Of a DNA stretch of 64,000 nucleotides, positions 9,109 through 18,322 are shown piece by piece. Source of the stretch: DATGMS01 sp035303945 (GTDB taxonomy: Bacteria > Bacteroidota > Bacteroidia > Cytophagales > Cyclobacteriaceae); assembly GCA_035303945.1 (NCBI GenBank), contig DATGQZ010000012.1, positions 19,900 through 83,899 of the forward strand, given 5' to 3'. The notes beneath the pieces were generated by a model, which worked only from the letters and a program-made list of their open reading frames with translations, did no database searches and was not told where the DNA came from. Positions within the stretch are counted from its first letter, which is position 1. Each line of letters begins with the position of its first letter. A program made the translations under genes and the position numbers.

Positions 9109-9109
9109 T

Positions 9110-9841
9110 ATGATATTAGGGGCGCAAAACCTGATCAAAATATACAAAGGAAGAAAAGTGGTCAACGACATTTCCGTGAAGGTGGAACAGGGGGAAATCG
9201 TGGGACTACTGGGCCCCAATGGGGCAGGCAAAACCACCTCTTTTTACATGATCGTGGGCTTGATCAAGCCAAACAGCGGCAAAGTATTTTTGGATGAGCA
9301 AGACATTACTCCCTTGCCGATGTATAGAAGGGCCAAATTAGGAATCGGCTATTTAGCCCAAGAAGCTTCGGTTTTTCGAAAGCTGTCTGTCGAAGAAAAT
9401 ATCATGGCAGTATTGGAAATGACCAAACTCCCCAAAAAGGCACAAAAGGAAAAAATGGAAAGTTTATTGGAGGAGTTTTCACTCACGCACGTGCGCAAAA
9501 ACCTCGGCATGGTGCTGTCGGGCGGTGAGCGAAGACGTACTGAAATTGCGCGTGCCTTGGCTGTAGACCCTAAATTTGTATTACTTGATGAACCCTTCGC
9601 AGGTGTAGACCCCATCGCCGTAGAAGAAATTCAAACCATCGTCGCCCAACTCAAAAACAAGAATATCGGCATTTTGATCACTGACCATAACGTAAATGAA
9701 ACCCTTTCCATAACTGACCGGGCTTACTTGATGTTTGAAGGCAAGCTGTTAAAAGCCGGCACTGCCGAAGAACTGGCAGCGGATGAGCAGGTCCGAAAAG
9801 TGTATTTGGGGAAACATTTTGAGCTGAAGAGGAAAATATAA
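9110..9841 (+). CDS. lptB: LPS export ABC transporter ATP-binding protein LptB
   Basis: Cytoplasmic ATPase that, with LptF/LptG in the inner membrane, drives lipopolysaccharide from the inner to the outer membrane. About 243 aa. It has Walker A GPNGAGKTT, the Q-loop (GYLAQEASVFRKL, typical of LptB), the ABC signature LSGGERRRTEIARAL, Walker B FVLLDEPFAGVDP and the switch His in ITDHN. I prefer the ATG at 9110 over the in-frame TTG at 9101, because family members start just before the LIxxYKGRKVV strand. It is packed between recJ and the GH3 gene, an order I recall from other Cytophagales. Confidence 0.95.
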   Translation: MILGAQNLIKIYKGRKVVNDISVKVEQGEIVGLLGPNGAGKTTSFYMIVGLIKPNSGKVFLDEQDITPLPMYRRAKLGIGYLAQEASVFRKLSVEENIMAVLEMTKLPKKAQKEKMESLLEEFSLTHVRKNLGMVLSGGERRRTEIARALAVDPKFVLLDEPFAGVDPIAVEEIQTIVAQLKNKNIGILITDHNVNETLSITDRAYLMFEGKLLKAGTAEELAADEQVRKVYLGKHFELKRKI

Positions 9842-9844
9842 CAT

Positions 9845-11362
9845 ATGGAGGTAATCAACACTTTTATGACCTGGTTGTTCAAATACCGGATCAACCAGAT
9901 CGACAAGTTTAAAAAATATCCAATTGACGTTCAGACGGAGTTGCTAACCGAACTCGTTAGGAGTTCGAAGAAGACCGATTTTGGAACAAAATACAGTTTT
10001 AAGGATATACGGGATTATCGGGATTTTGCCGAACAAGTACCTATTCACGATTACGAGCAAATAAAGCCGTGGATTGAACAGACCATGCGCGGCAAACAAA
10101 ATGTCATTTGGCCCACCAATATCACATGGTTTTCAAAGTCCTCGGGCACGACAGGTTCGAGAAGTAAGTTTATACCCGTTTCCCAAGAAGCCTTGGAAGA
10201 TTGCCACTATAAAGGCGGGAAAGACATGATCTCCCTTTATGTCAACAACTATCCGGACACCAAGCTCTTTAGAGGCAAAAGCCTTTCCATCGGCGGCAGC
10301 AGTCAAGTCAACGAATTAGACTTTAACAAATCCAGCCATTGCGGAGATATTTCGGCTGTAATCATTCAAAACCTTCCGATGTGGGCGCAAATAGCCCGCA
10401 CACCAAGTCTTGAAGTTGCTTTAATGAGCGAGTGGGAACAAAAGATTGAACGGATGGCGCAGGAAACTTTGCAGGAGAACGTCGTAAGCATGGCTGGGGT
10501 GCCTACATGGACCATCGTTCTGCTGCAAAGAGTACTCGAACTCTCCGGTAAGAAAAACATCCTCGAGGTATGGCCCAACTTGGAAATCTTTTTCCATGGC
10601 GCAGTAGCTTTCGGGCCTTACAGGAAACTGTTTAAAGAACTTATTCCCTCACCGAAGATGCACTATATGGAGACCTACAACGCATCGGAGGGTTTTTTCG
10701 GTATCCAGGACCAAAGGGAGTCGGAGGATTTGCTCCTAATGCTGGATTATGGCATATTTTACGAGTTCATTCCCATGAATGAATGGGATAAAGAGCACCC
10801 CAAGGTAGTCCCGCTGGAAGAAGTAGAACTAGGCCGGAATTATGCCATCTTGATTACGACAAACGCGGGGCTTTGGCGCTACAAAATCGGAGATACTGTA
10901 ACTTTCACCTCCCTATCACCATTCAGGATCAGGATCTCTGGAAGAACAAAACATTTTATCAACGCATTTGGAGAAGAAGTCATTGTAGATAACGCCGAAC
11001 GCGCTATAGCCATGGCATGTGACACTACGGGTACTTCTATTACTAATTTTACGGCTGCTCCTGTTTATTTTGACGAAGAAGGTAACAAGGGAGCACATGA
11101 ATGGGTAATAGAATTTAAGCAAGCACCGGTTGATAAAGCGCAGTTTGTGGCCATTTTGGATCAAAACTTGCGGGAAATAAACTCTGACTACGATGCCAAA
11201 CGTTACAAAGACCTGGCGTTGACCCTACCTAAGGTACATTTTGCACCTGAAGGTTTGTTTGAGAAATGGATGAAGTCTAAGGGAAAACTGGGAGGGCAGA
11301 ACAAAGTGCCACGTCTGTCCAATGACCGCGTTTATATTGACGAAATTCTTAGCATGCTGTAG
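9845..11362 (+). CDS. GH3 auxin-responsive promoter family protein
   Basis: A 505-aa member of the GH3 branch of the adenylate-forming (ANL) superfamily. Plant GH3 enzymes adenylate jasmonate or indole-acetate and conjugate an amino acid; the substrate of the bacterial homologues is not established. The ATP-binding P-loop-like motif SSGTTGSRSKFIPVS lies at about 100-115, the second motif YNASEGFFGIQD at about 275-290, and the hinge region GRTKHFINAFGEEV at about 360. All GH3 motifs look intact. It begins 3 bp after lptB and so is very likely cotranscribed with an LPS transport gene, which hints at an envelope or lipid role (inference). Confidence 0.9.
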   Translation: MEVINTFMTWLFKYRINQIDKFKKYPIDVQTELLTELVRSSKKTDFGTKYSFKDIRDYRDFAEQVPIHDYEQIKPWIEQTMRGKQNVIWPTNITWFSKSSGTTGSRSKFIPVSQEALEDCHYKGGKDMISLYVNNYPDTKLFRGKSLSIGGSSQVNELDFNKSSHCGDISAVIIQNLPMWAQIARTPSLEVALMSEWEQKIERMAQETLQENVVSMAGVPTWTIVLLQRVLELSGKKNILEVWPNLEIFFHGAVAFGPYRKLFKELIPSPKMHYMETYNASEGFFGIQDQRESEDLLLMLDYGIFYEFIPMNEWDKEHPKVVPLEEVELGRNYAILITTNAGLWRYKIGDTVTFTSLSPFRIRISGRTKHFINAFGEEVIVDNAERAIAMACDTTGTSITNFTAAPVYFDEEGNKGAHEWVIEFKQAPVDKAQFVAILDQNLREINSDYDAKRYKDLALTLPKVHFAPEGLFEKWMKSKGKLGGQNKVPRLSNDRVYIDEILSML

Positions 11363-11530
11363 CCAAATTTTCCAAAACAAAACCTTCGGCTTGCGACCGA
11401 AACTTTATTTTAAAATCCAGCTAAAACAGCCTTAATAATTCATTAACCGTTCGTTAACAAGCGCTGTTGACCCGCTGTCAAAAACAGCCTCTGCTTCTTC
11501 TATTCCACATCCAAAAAAAACAAGCAAAAT

Positions 11531-11689
11531 TTATCCACATTTGGCAATATTTATCCACAATTCATTTTAAATTATATATAACTTGATGTAATTCAGTTAT
11601 TTAACAGATGTATTTTGATGTTCAAATTTGTGGATAAAGTTCACACTAAATTAGTTTTTCAGTTTTTTACCCTTGCGACAAGTGGATAA
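11531..11689. other. DnaA-box cluster with AT-rich stretch (candidate oriC or DnaA-binding site)
   Basis: The 356-bp convergent gap 11363-11718 holds three perfect copies of the DnaA box TTATCCACA: 11531-11539 and 11551-11559 forward, 20 bp apart, and TGTGGATAA at 11629-11637 reverse. A fourth copy with one mismatch lies at 11681-11689 (AGTGGATAA). Between the second and third boxes lies an AT-rich tract (11560-11628, including AAATTATATATAAC) that could serve as an unwinding element. This is the composition of a bacterial replication origin. Against it, the neighbouring genes converge on the gap, whereas genes usually point away from an origin, and no dnaA, dnaN or parAB is nearby. Confidence 0.45.
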
Positions 11690-11718
11690 ATTCCTCACAG
11701 AATTTTATTCTTTAACAA

Positions 11719-13497
11719 TCAATCCTGCTGCTGTTTAATCAGCTTCTTTCGATACACATTAAAAATCCTAGACTTGGAAATAAAGCCAATATATTTGCCT
11801 TTTTCTACTACGGGAAGATTCCAAGCCCCTGTGCGTTCAAATTTATCCATCACCTCCTGCATATCCTCCCGAGGAGAAACATATGCCGGTGGCTTGGTCA
11901 TCAGTACACGCACCTCTACGGTTTCCTGTTTCTCCTTGTCAAACATAATATCGCGCACATCATCCAGAGTTACCACTCCGTGGAGAATTCCCTTTTCGTC
12001 CACCACGGGAAAGATATTTCTCTTCGACAGCTTTACCAAACTACATAGATCCTTTAACAAAGCGTCTGGATGGATGGGCAACAGGTCGCTTTCCATAATG
12101 CTTCTCACGTTGATTAGGCCTAATACTTCCTCATCCTTGGTTTCGGGTAAGTATCTGCCCTGATCAAGCAACTGCTGTTTGTAGAGAGAGTTCTTTTGAA
12201 AATACGTTGTGGTAGAAAATGAAATAGCTGAAACCAACATCAAGGGGATAAAAAGTTCATAACCTCCTGTAACTTCAGCAATTAGGAATATTGCTGAGAG
12301 CGGGGCATGCTGCACTCCACTCATCACCCCGCACATAGCCACCAAGGTGAAATGGGCTAAGGGAACAGGAATATACCAACCCAGGAAATTATTGACGTAA
12401 GCGAATAGAAAGCCTGCAACCCCGCCTATAAATAAGGAAGGCGCAAACAAACCGCCACTCCCCCCACTCCCAATGGTTAAGGAAGAGGCAATAGGCTTCA
12501 CCAATATTATCAAAGCCATGAAAGCCATCAAAAGGTATGGATTTGCATTTCCAGAAAAAAACAGGCTGTTGCTCAACAGATGAAGCGGCTGTCCATCAAT
12601 TAATGCCTGCAAGGTATCATACCCTTCCCCATAAATAGGAGGAAGCAAGAAGATCAATAACCCTAGCATGCAGCCACCAGACAAGATCCTCAGCCAAGGG
12701 TTTTCCTGTCGGTGGATTTGCTTTTCTGTTTTTAATAAGGATCTAATCGTGTAAATGGATACCAGACCGGTAAAAATCCCCAAGAGCAGATAAAGTGGTG
12801 TGTGAGCTGCAATAAATTGATCCTGCAGGGTAAAAGTGAACATGACATCTTTGCCCAACAATATCATGGAGGTGAGGGAGCCGGTCACCGATGCAATTAA
12901 CAAAGGAACAAAAGCACCCACGCTTACCTCCATCAGAATCACTTCCACCGCAAAAAGCACTGCGCCTATGGGTGCTCCGAAAATAGCCGATATCGCCCCT
13001 GCCGTGCCACAACCTATTAACAAAGCCCGCTTCTTTGCGTTAAGATGCATCATCCTGCCAATATTGGAGCCTATCGCAGATCCTGTGACTACAATAGGGG
13101 CTTCCAAACCAACTGAGCCTCCAAAACCTACCGTGATTGCCGAGGTAACCGCTCGACTATACATATGCGTCTGGGGAACAATGCTCCGCTTTTTAGAAAT
13201 GGTATACAGCAAATCAGGAATGCCGTGACCTCCAGTATCTTTGAAAATAAACCGGGCAACAGTATAGGTTAAAAAAAGCCCAACCAACGGGAGAAAAATA
13301 TACAAGATATTGGTATACTGAAGATCGGCTCCTTCTACAAAAAACTGCTGAATCTGGTGGACCGTCACCTTTAAAATTACCGCAGCGAGTCCAGCCACAA
13401 TACCTACGATCCCGCTAAGGATCAACACAAAAGTCTTCGTTCTGAGGTTTTTCAGCCGCCAAATCAAAAACCTCTCGATCAATCCTACCTGTGTCAA
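11719..13497 (-). CDS. ClC-type chloride channel/transporter with CBS domains
   Basis: Integral membrane anion channel or Cl-/H+ antiporter of 592 aa. About ten hydrophobic helices fill residues 20-440. ClC filter motifs are present: GFGGSVGLEAP (the GxEGP region with the gating Glu), GAPIGAVLFAVEVIL, and GSGGSGGLFAPSLFIGG (the GxFxP motif). The C-terminal 140 residues carry two CBS domains (about 455-585, SIMESDLLPIHPDALLKDL and LMTKPPAYVSPREDMQEV), which regulate many ClC and Mg/K transporters through nucleotides. It runs leftward, convergent with the GH3 gene, and lies 62 bp downstream of mazG on the same strand. Confidence 0.9.
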   Translation of the reverse strand: MTQVGLIERFLIWRLKNLRTKTFVLILSGIVGIVAGLAAVILKVTVHQIQQFFVEGADLQYTNILYIFLPLVGLFLTYTVARFIFKDTGGHGIPDLLYTISKKRSIVPQTHMYSRAVTSAITVGFGGSVGLEAPIVVTGSAIGSNIGRMMHLNAKKRALLIGCGTAGAISAIFGAPIGAVLFAVEVILMEVSVGAFVPLLIASVTGSLTSMILLGKDVMFTFTLQDQFIAAHTPLYLLLGIFTGLVSIYTIRSLLKTEKQIHRQENPWLRILSGGCMLGLLIFLLPPIYGEGYDTLQALIDGQPLHLLSNSLFFSGNANPYLLMAFMALIILVKPIASSLTIGSGGSGGLFAPSLFIGGVAGFLFAYVNNFLGWYIPVPLAHFTLVAMCGVMSGVQHAPLSAIFLIAEVTGGYELFIPLMLVSAISFSTTTYFQKNSLYKQQLLDQGRYLPETKDEEVLGLINVRSIMESDLLPIHPDALLKDLCSLVKLSKRNIFPVVDEKGILHGVVTLDDVRDIMFDKEKQETVEVRVLMTKPPAYVSPREDMQEVMDKFERTGAWNLPVVEKGKYIGFISKSRIFNVYRKKLIKQQQD

Positions 13498-13559
13498 TTT
13501 ATTTATTGCTGCTATTGATAAACCTATTTAAATTATTCCAATGCTTAATCAAGGTGTAT

Positions 13560-14363
13560 TCACTCCGATTTTTTGGCTTCCTCCCAGATTTTATCCATTT
13601 CCGCTAATGTTAAATCTTCCAGAGCCCGCCCTTGGGCCTTGACATTACGTTCCAAGAATTGAAAACGATGGATAAATTTCTTATTGGTTTTCTCCAAAGC
13701 TTCCTCGGGATTGATATCAATAAACCGCGCATAATTGATCAAAGAAAAAAGAAGATCGCCAAACTCGCCCGTCGCTTTATCCTTATCAATGGATTGCTGT
13801 TGAAAGATGTTAAACTCTTCCTTAAATTCCTGCATTTCCTCCTCGACTTTCTCCCAAACCTGCTGTTTTTCCTCCCAGTCAAAACCCGCACCCCGCGCCT
13901 TTTCTTGTATACGCATGGCTTTAATCATAGCGGGAAGCGAGCGGGGGACGCCTCCCAACACAGTTTTGTTTTCGCTTTCGGTAAGCTTGATCTTCTCCCA
14001 ATTATTCTTCACAGTCTCTTCATCCGCTGCATCCGCGGTACCATAAATATGCGGGTGCCTTCGGATCAATTTATCGCATAGGCTATCAATCACCGATGCT
14101 ATATCGAAAGCCTTTTTCTCCGATCCGATTTTGGCGTAAAACACGATATGCATGAGAATATCCCCAAGCTCAGTTTTGACCTCTTCCAAATCCTGGTCCG
14201 ATATGGCATCAGACAATTCGAAAGTCTCTTCTATGGTCAGATGTCTCAGACTTTCAATGGTTTGCTTGCGGTCCCAAGGGCATTTCTCACGCAACTCATC
14301 CATGATGGTAAGCAGCCGATCAAACGACTTCAATTGGGCATCCCGATTGGACAATTCAAACAT
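13560..14363 (-). CDS. mazG: Nucleoside triphosphate pyrophosphohydrolase MazG
   Basis: House-cleaning enzyme that hydrolyses (d)NTPs to NMPs and pyrophosphate, and in E. coli lowers ppGpp. Two MazG repeats are visible. The first has CPWDRKQTIESLRHLTIEETFELSDAI and EEVKTELGDILMHIVFYA, the EExxE...ExxD metal site; the second has DWEEKQQVWEKVEEEMQEF and EFGDLLFSLINYARF. I start at the ATG at 14363 (MFELSNRDAQL), giving 267 aa as in the family; the frame stays open to 14564, but the extra 67 residues are unlike MazG and run back toward the divergent gene. Confidence 0.93.
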   Translation of the reverse strand: MFELSNRDAQLKSFDRLLTIMDELREKCPWDRKQTIESLRHLTIEETFELSDAISDQDLEEVKTELGDILMHIVFYAKIGSEKKAFDIASVIDSLCDKLIRRHPHIYGTADAADEETVKNNWEKIKLTESENKTVLGGVPRSLPAMIKAMRIQEKARGAGFDWEEKQQVWEKVEEEMQEFKEEFNIFQQQSIDKDKATGEFGDLLFSLINYARFIDINPEEALEKTNKKFIHRFQFLERNVKAQGRALEDLTLAEMDKIWEEAKKSE

Positions 14364-14436
14364 ACGGTAGGGGAAACTATATTTAAAGTGCAGACGTTTT
14401 GAAAGTATTGCGTAAATTTGAGGAAATATATTCGAT

Positions 14437-14667
14437 ATGACAACTGTATATTTGACTTTAGGTTTTATGGCCTTGTTTTTCATCTTAATGTCAGTCAGGC
14501 TGATATTTTTGAAAGACGGACAATTTAAGGGAACATGTGCCTCCCAAAACCCTTTTTTGAACAAAGAAGGAGAGACCTGTAGTTATTGCGGAAAAACGGT
14601 GGATGCCAATTCCTCCTGCGGCAATCCGGATAACGAGGTGGACAAGGTCATGGCCAAATTCAAATAA
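14437..14667 (+). CDS. Small membrane-anchored protein with cysteine motif
   Basis: A 76-aa protein with one N-terminal membrane segment (about residues 4-26, VYLTLGFMALFFILMSVRLIFL) followed by a soluble tail. The tail carries four cysteines: GTCASQNPF, then ETCSYCGKTV, then SSCGNPDNE. The CxxC pair suggests metal binding or redox chemistry. It resembles short membrane or secreted proteins common in Cytophagales, but I know no function. It is divergent from mazG with 73 bp between the starts, and 58 bp upstream of glmM on the same strand. Confidence 0.65.
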   Translation: MTTVYLTLGFMALFFILMSVRLIFLKDGQFKGTCASQNPFLNKEGETCSYCGKTVDANSSCGNPDNEVDKVMAKFK

Positions 14668-14725
14668 GACCATCAACTAGTTAGTTACACCATAATTTTT
14701 ATACTGAACATTAACCTACTCTTAC

Positions 14726-16117
14726 GTGGCATTAATTAAATCGATTTCCGGCATCCGGGGAACAATAGGAGGCACCGTGGGGGAAAGCCTGACTCCGGTT
14801 GATATAGTAAAATTTACCGCAGCCTATGGATCATGGGTCCTTGAACGGTATCAAAACCCCAAAATTGTCATTGGACGGGACGCGAGGATTTCCGGAGAAA
14901 TGGTATCCAAACTCGTTGCCGCTACTCTGCAAGGGCTTGGCATAAACGTGATCGACCTGGGTTTGAGTACCACACCAACTGTGGAGCTTGCCGTATCAAT
15001 GGAAAGTGCCGGCGGAGGAATTATTATCACCGCAAGTCACAATCCTATCCAATGGAACGCCCTAAAGCTGTTGAACAACAAAGGCGAATTCATCTCTGAC
15101 TTAGAAGGTAAAGACATTTTGGATCGGGCCGAGAACGATTCTTATAAGTTTGCCGAAACCAAAAAACTGGGCAGCTATACGCTGAACAATGACTATATAG
15201 ACAAACACATTCAGCATGTACTGGATCTTGAGCTTGTAGATCGCGAAGCCATAGCAGCAAGAAACTTTAAAGTCGTCATTGATTGCGTCAATTCAACGGG
15301 AGGCATTGCCATTCCCCGTTTGCTAAGAGCATTGGGAGTGACGGAAATAGAAGAAATGTACTGCACACCCGACGGATATTTCCCCCACAATCCCGAGCCC
15401 CTTCCCGAGAATCTGCGGGATATTTCGGCCAAGTTGGAACATGGGAAATTTGACTTAGGAATTGTTGTAGATCCCGATGTGGACCGCTTGGCTTTCCTTA
15501 ATGAGGACGGTACCTTTTTTGGAGAGGAGTATACCTTAGTGGCAGTAGCGGATTATGTACTATCCCACACACCCGGCAATACGGTTTCCAACCTTAGCTC
15601 TACACGTGCCCTGCGTGATGTTACAGAAAAACATGGCGGCGCTTATAATGCAGCAGCCGTAGGTGAGGTCAACGTCGTGGAAAAGATGAAGGAGACCAAC
15701 GCCGTCATCGGTGGAGAAGGCAATGGAGGAGTGATCTATCCGGCATCCCATTATGGGCGGGATGCTTTAGTGGGGATCGGGCTTTTCCTGACCCACTTGG
15801 CAAAGTTTGGTAAATCATGCAGCAGACTAAGAGCCAGCTATCCTAACTACTATATCTCTAAAAACAAAATAGAGTTGACCCATGACATCAACGTCGACAC
15901 TATATTGGAAAAGATCAGACAACGGTACAGCAAGCACCCTATCAATGACATTGACGGGGTGAAGATTGAATTTGAAAAAGAATGGGTACATCTGAGGAAA
16001 TCAAATACTGAACCCATTATCCGTATTTATTCGGAATCATCTACCCAGGCCACAGCCGAACACTTGGCCAAGAAAATTATGCTGGACATTAAAGAAGTGA
16101 TATCAACGGGAAATTGA
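14726..16117 (+). CDS. glmM: Phosphoglucosamine mutase
   Basis: Converts glucosamine-6-phosphate to glucosamine-1-phosphate on the route to UDP-GlcNAc, peptidoglycan and LPS. The 463-aa alpha-D-phosphohexomutase has the phosphoserine loop ITASHNP with Ser104, the metal-binding loop DPDVDRLAF, the sugar-binding loop GEGNGGVIYP and the C-terminal phosphate-binding loop RKSNTEPIIRIY. The start is the GTG at 14726, giving MALIKSISGIRGTIGG, the usual beginning in Bacteroidota. Phosphomannomutase activity cannot be excluded, as the family is broad. Confidence 0.92.
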   Translation: MALIKSISGIRGTIGGTVGESLTPVDIVKFTAAYGSWVLERYQNPKIVIGRDARISGEMVSKLVAATLQGLGINVIDLGLSTTPTVELAVSMESAGGGIIITASHNPIQWNALKLLNNKGEFISDLEGKDILDRAENDSYKFAETKKLGSYTLNNDYIDKHIQHVLDLELVDREAIAARNFKVVIDCVNSTGGIAIPRLLRALGVTEIEEMYCTPDGYFPHNPEPLPENLRDISAKLEHGKFDLGIVVDPDVDRLAFLNEDGTFFGEEYTLVAVADYVLSHTPGNTVSNLSSTRALRDVTEKHGGAYNAAAVGEVNVVEKMKETNAVIGGEGNGGVIYPASHYGRDALVGIGLFLTHLAKFGKSCSRLRASYPNYYISKNKIELTHDINVDTILEKIRQRYSKHPINDIDGVKIEFEKEWVHLRKSNTEPIIRIYSESSTQATAEHLAKKIMLDIKEVISTGN

Positions 16118-16133
16118 TTTCCGAAATGATTAT

Positions 16134-17276
16134 ATGAGAGTATATTTTGACAATGCCGCCACTACAGCCCTGGATGAACGCGTGCTGGAGGCCATGCTTC
16201 CCTTTATGCGTGAGCACCATGGCAACCCATCCTCCGTGCATTCACTTGGGCGGGAAGTGAGGACGGCCATTGAAAAAGCAAGAAAAAAAGTAGCGGAATT
16301 ATTGAATGCCAGCCCCTCCGAAATTTTCTTTACCTCGGGAGGAACGGAAGCCGACAATACGGCCATCTTCTGCGGCATTGAAAGCTATGGCATCACGCAC
16401 GCTATTACCTCACCATTGGAGCATCATGCCGTGCTACACCCTTTGCAGGAATGCGAAAAAAGAGGACAGATTCAATTAAGCTACGTTGAGGTTGATAATC
16501 AAGGACGCATCAATCTGGATCACTTGAAGGAGCTTTTGGAAAGCCATCCAAATGCTTTTGTCAGCATTATGCACGCTAATAACGAAATTGGCAATATCAA
16601 TGATATTGATGCGATAGGAACGATGTGCCGCGAATTTGGCGCGTTCTTTCATTCCGATACCGTGCAGACCGTTGGACATTATATTCATGACCTGGCGAAA
16701 ACTGCCGTTAACGCCACTGCCGGGGCAGGACATAAATTTCACGGCCCCAAAGGTACCGGCTTTCTCTATGTGAGGAAGGACAAAAAAATCCATCCTTATA
16801 TCCACGGAGGCGCACAAGAACGAAATATGAGAGGAGGGACAGAAAATGTCTATGGAATCATCGGCATCGCCAAGGCCCTGGAGCTGGCTTATGAGGAAAT
16901 GTCAGCTCACCGGCGACATATTGAGGCCTTGAAAGCTCACTTTATTGAAGTGCTGAAAGAGGGTATTCCTGAGGTGGAATTCAATGGATTGTCCGCCGAC
17001 ATGAACAACAGCCTCTACACGGTATTGAATGTCAGCTTACCTCCTTCAGATGAAAACCACGGCATGGTCTTGTTCAACCTTGACCTGCAAGGCATCGCTG
17101 CTTCGGGAGGCTCTGCCTGCAGCAGTGGAGCAGCGGTGGGATCACACGTTTTGCGCGCCATACAGCATAACCCTGAGCGGGATTCAGTAAGGTTTTCCTT
17201 CAGCCGCTTCAATACCTATAAAGAAGTGGATTATACCTTAGAAAAGTTAAAAGAGCTGTATGTAGGTGTTCATTAA
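16134..17276 (+). CDS. Cysteine desulfurase (NifS/IscS-type)
   Basis: PLP-dependent enzyme that removes sulfur from cysteine as an enzyme-bound persulfide, for Fe-S cluster or tRNA thiolation. The 380-aa protein has the aminotransferase class V features: the substrate loop YFDNAATTALDERV, the HANNEIG motif, Lys201 in GAGHKFHGPKG for the Schiff base, and the active-site Cys329 in GGSACSSGAAVGSH. It is 16 bp downstream of glmM and ends at a strong terminator. No scaffold (iscU or sufU) is adjacent, so its pathway is not set by context. Confidence 0.92.
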   Translation: MRVYFDNAATTALDERVLEAMLPFMREHHGNPSSVHSLGREVRTAIEKARKKVAELLNASPSEIFFTSGGTEADNTAIFCGIESYGITHAITSPLEHHAVLHPLQECEKRGQIQLSYVEVDNQGRINLDHLKELLESHPNAFVSIMHANNEIGNINDIDAIGTMCREFGAFFHSDTVQTVGHYIHDLAKTAVNATAGAGHKFHGPKGTGFLYVRKDKKIHPYIHGGAQERNMRGGTENVYGIIGIAKALELAYEEMSAHRRHIEALKAHFIEVLKEGIPEVEFNGLSADMNNSLYTVLNVSLPPSDENHGMVLFNLDLQGIAASGGSACSSGAAVGSHVLRAIQHNPERDSVRFSFSRFNTYKEVDYTLEKLKELYVGVH

Positions 17277-17298
17277 ACAACATCATGCCTGTTAATTT

Positions 17299-17335
17299 AA
17301 AAGCCTTTCGACGCTATCATGTCGAAAGGCTTTTT
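17299..17335. terminator. Bidirectional rho-independent terminator
   Basis: A perfect 14-bp stem AAAAGCCTTTCGAC / GTCGAAAGGCTTTT with an 8-nt loop (17313-17320), followed by a T-run on plus and, by symmetry, on minus. It separates the convergent cysteine desulfurase and universal stress protein genes and can serve both. Confidence 0.9.
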
Positions 17336-17351
17336 GCTTGCCAATTTTATC

Positions 17352-18182
17352 CTAGCTGTGGATTGGAATAGACAATAATGGCACATCATTATTAGAGGCC
17401 ATCATTCGGGTCTTGCTACGGTGGACAAAGGAGTCCCAAAAACCATATTTTCTCGGCATCATAATGAGCAAATCCGCATGCATGTTCTTTACTTCTTTTT
17501 CTATGGAAGCAATGACCTCCGTTGATTCCACATTTTTATAGTAATAAGAGATGCCTTCCAACCCTTCATCAATAACAGGGCTGGAAACTGTTGCCTCTGC
17601 TGGCGTACCCCAGGTTTTGGTTCTCGTTTTCACATGGAATACCTCCACTTCCGCTTCCAGTACGGAAGCAATTTCCCTAATGCGATCAAGAATTCTTTTA
17701 GGCACCCCATCCAGATCCTCACAGGCAAATACAATCTTTTTTAGCCCGTTAAATTTAGAGCCCATCGGCACAGCCAGTACCGGATACTTTTGCTTCATGA
17801 TCACAGAGGTAGTAGTATTGCCAAAAAGTTCTTGAGCAATAGATTTGGGCGCCATACCCATTATCACCATGTCTCCTTGATATTTTTCAACAATCTTATC
17901 CAGCTCTTCACTAACCTCCACCATCAATCCATATTCATAGCTGATTTCGATATGGCATTCTTCGGACAGCTTTGTTGCGCGTTCCTGCAGTAGCTCTTTA
18001 TTATGCTCTTCCAAGCTTTTCATACTGGCAGCCGACAATCTGGCATTGGAAGCATGCACTGGGAAGCTATAGGAATTGAAAAGAATCAAGCGGGCGTTGA
18101 GGACACTGGCGACAGAACAGGCATATTCCAGAGCATTTTCTGCTTCAGGAGAGAAATCGGTGGGAACGATGAAAGTCTTCAT
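17352..18182 (-). CDS. Tandem universal stress protein (UspA family)
   Basis: Cytoplasmic stress protein of about 276 aa made of two fused Usp domains. The first (1-145) starts MKTFIVPTDFSPEAENALEYA and ends with the ATP-binding-like GMAPKSIAQELFGNTTTSVIMKQKYPVLAVP (GxxxxxxxxGS/T-type loop). The second (about 150-276) has KKIVFACEDLDG and ends with a weaker loop. Tandem Usp proteins are widespread in Bacteroidota and are induced by starvation or osmotic stress. I chose the ATG at 18182, because the longer frame to 18206 adds non-family residues. It begins a run of stress-related genes. Confidence 0.88.
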   Translation of the reverse strand: MKTFIVPTDFSPEAENALEYACSVASVLNARLILFNSYSFPVHASNARLSAASMKSLEEHNKELLQERATKLSEECHIEISYEYGLMVEVSEELDKIVEKYQGDMVIMGMAPKSIAQELFGNTTTSVIMKQKYPVLAVPMGSKFNGLKKIVFACEDLDGVPKRILDRIREIASVLEAEVEVFHVKTRTKTWGTPAEATVSSPVIDEGLEGISYYYKNVESTEVIASIEKEVKNMHADLLIMMPRKYGFWDSFVHRSKTRMMASNNDVPLLSIPIHS

Positions 18183-18322
18183 AGGTCGAATATTAAATGG
18201 TAACAATCAGTAGTGGATGAAGAAATTCATAAACTGTAAATAGTTATTAAGTTCATCCACGGTGACAAGGTAGCCTTTTGGTTAAGGATAAGGGCTGAAA
18301 TTTGCCACTCCGAAATGATGAT

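Noticed and set aside
14364..14564. Upstream extension of mazG
   Set aside because: The 67 extra residues are not MazG-like and cross the start of the divergent gene at 14437.
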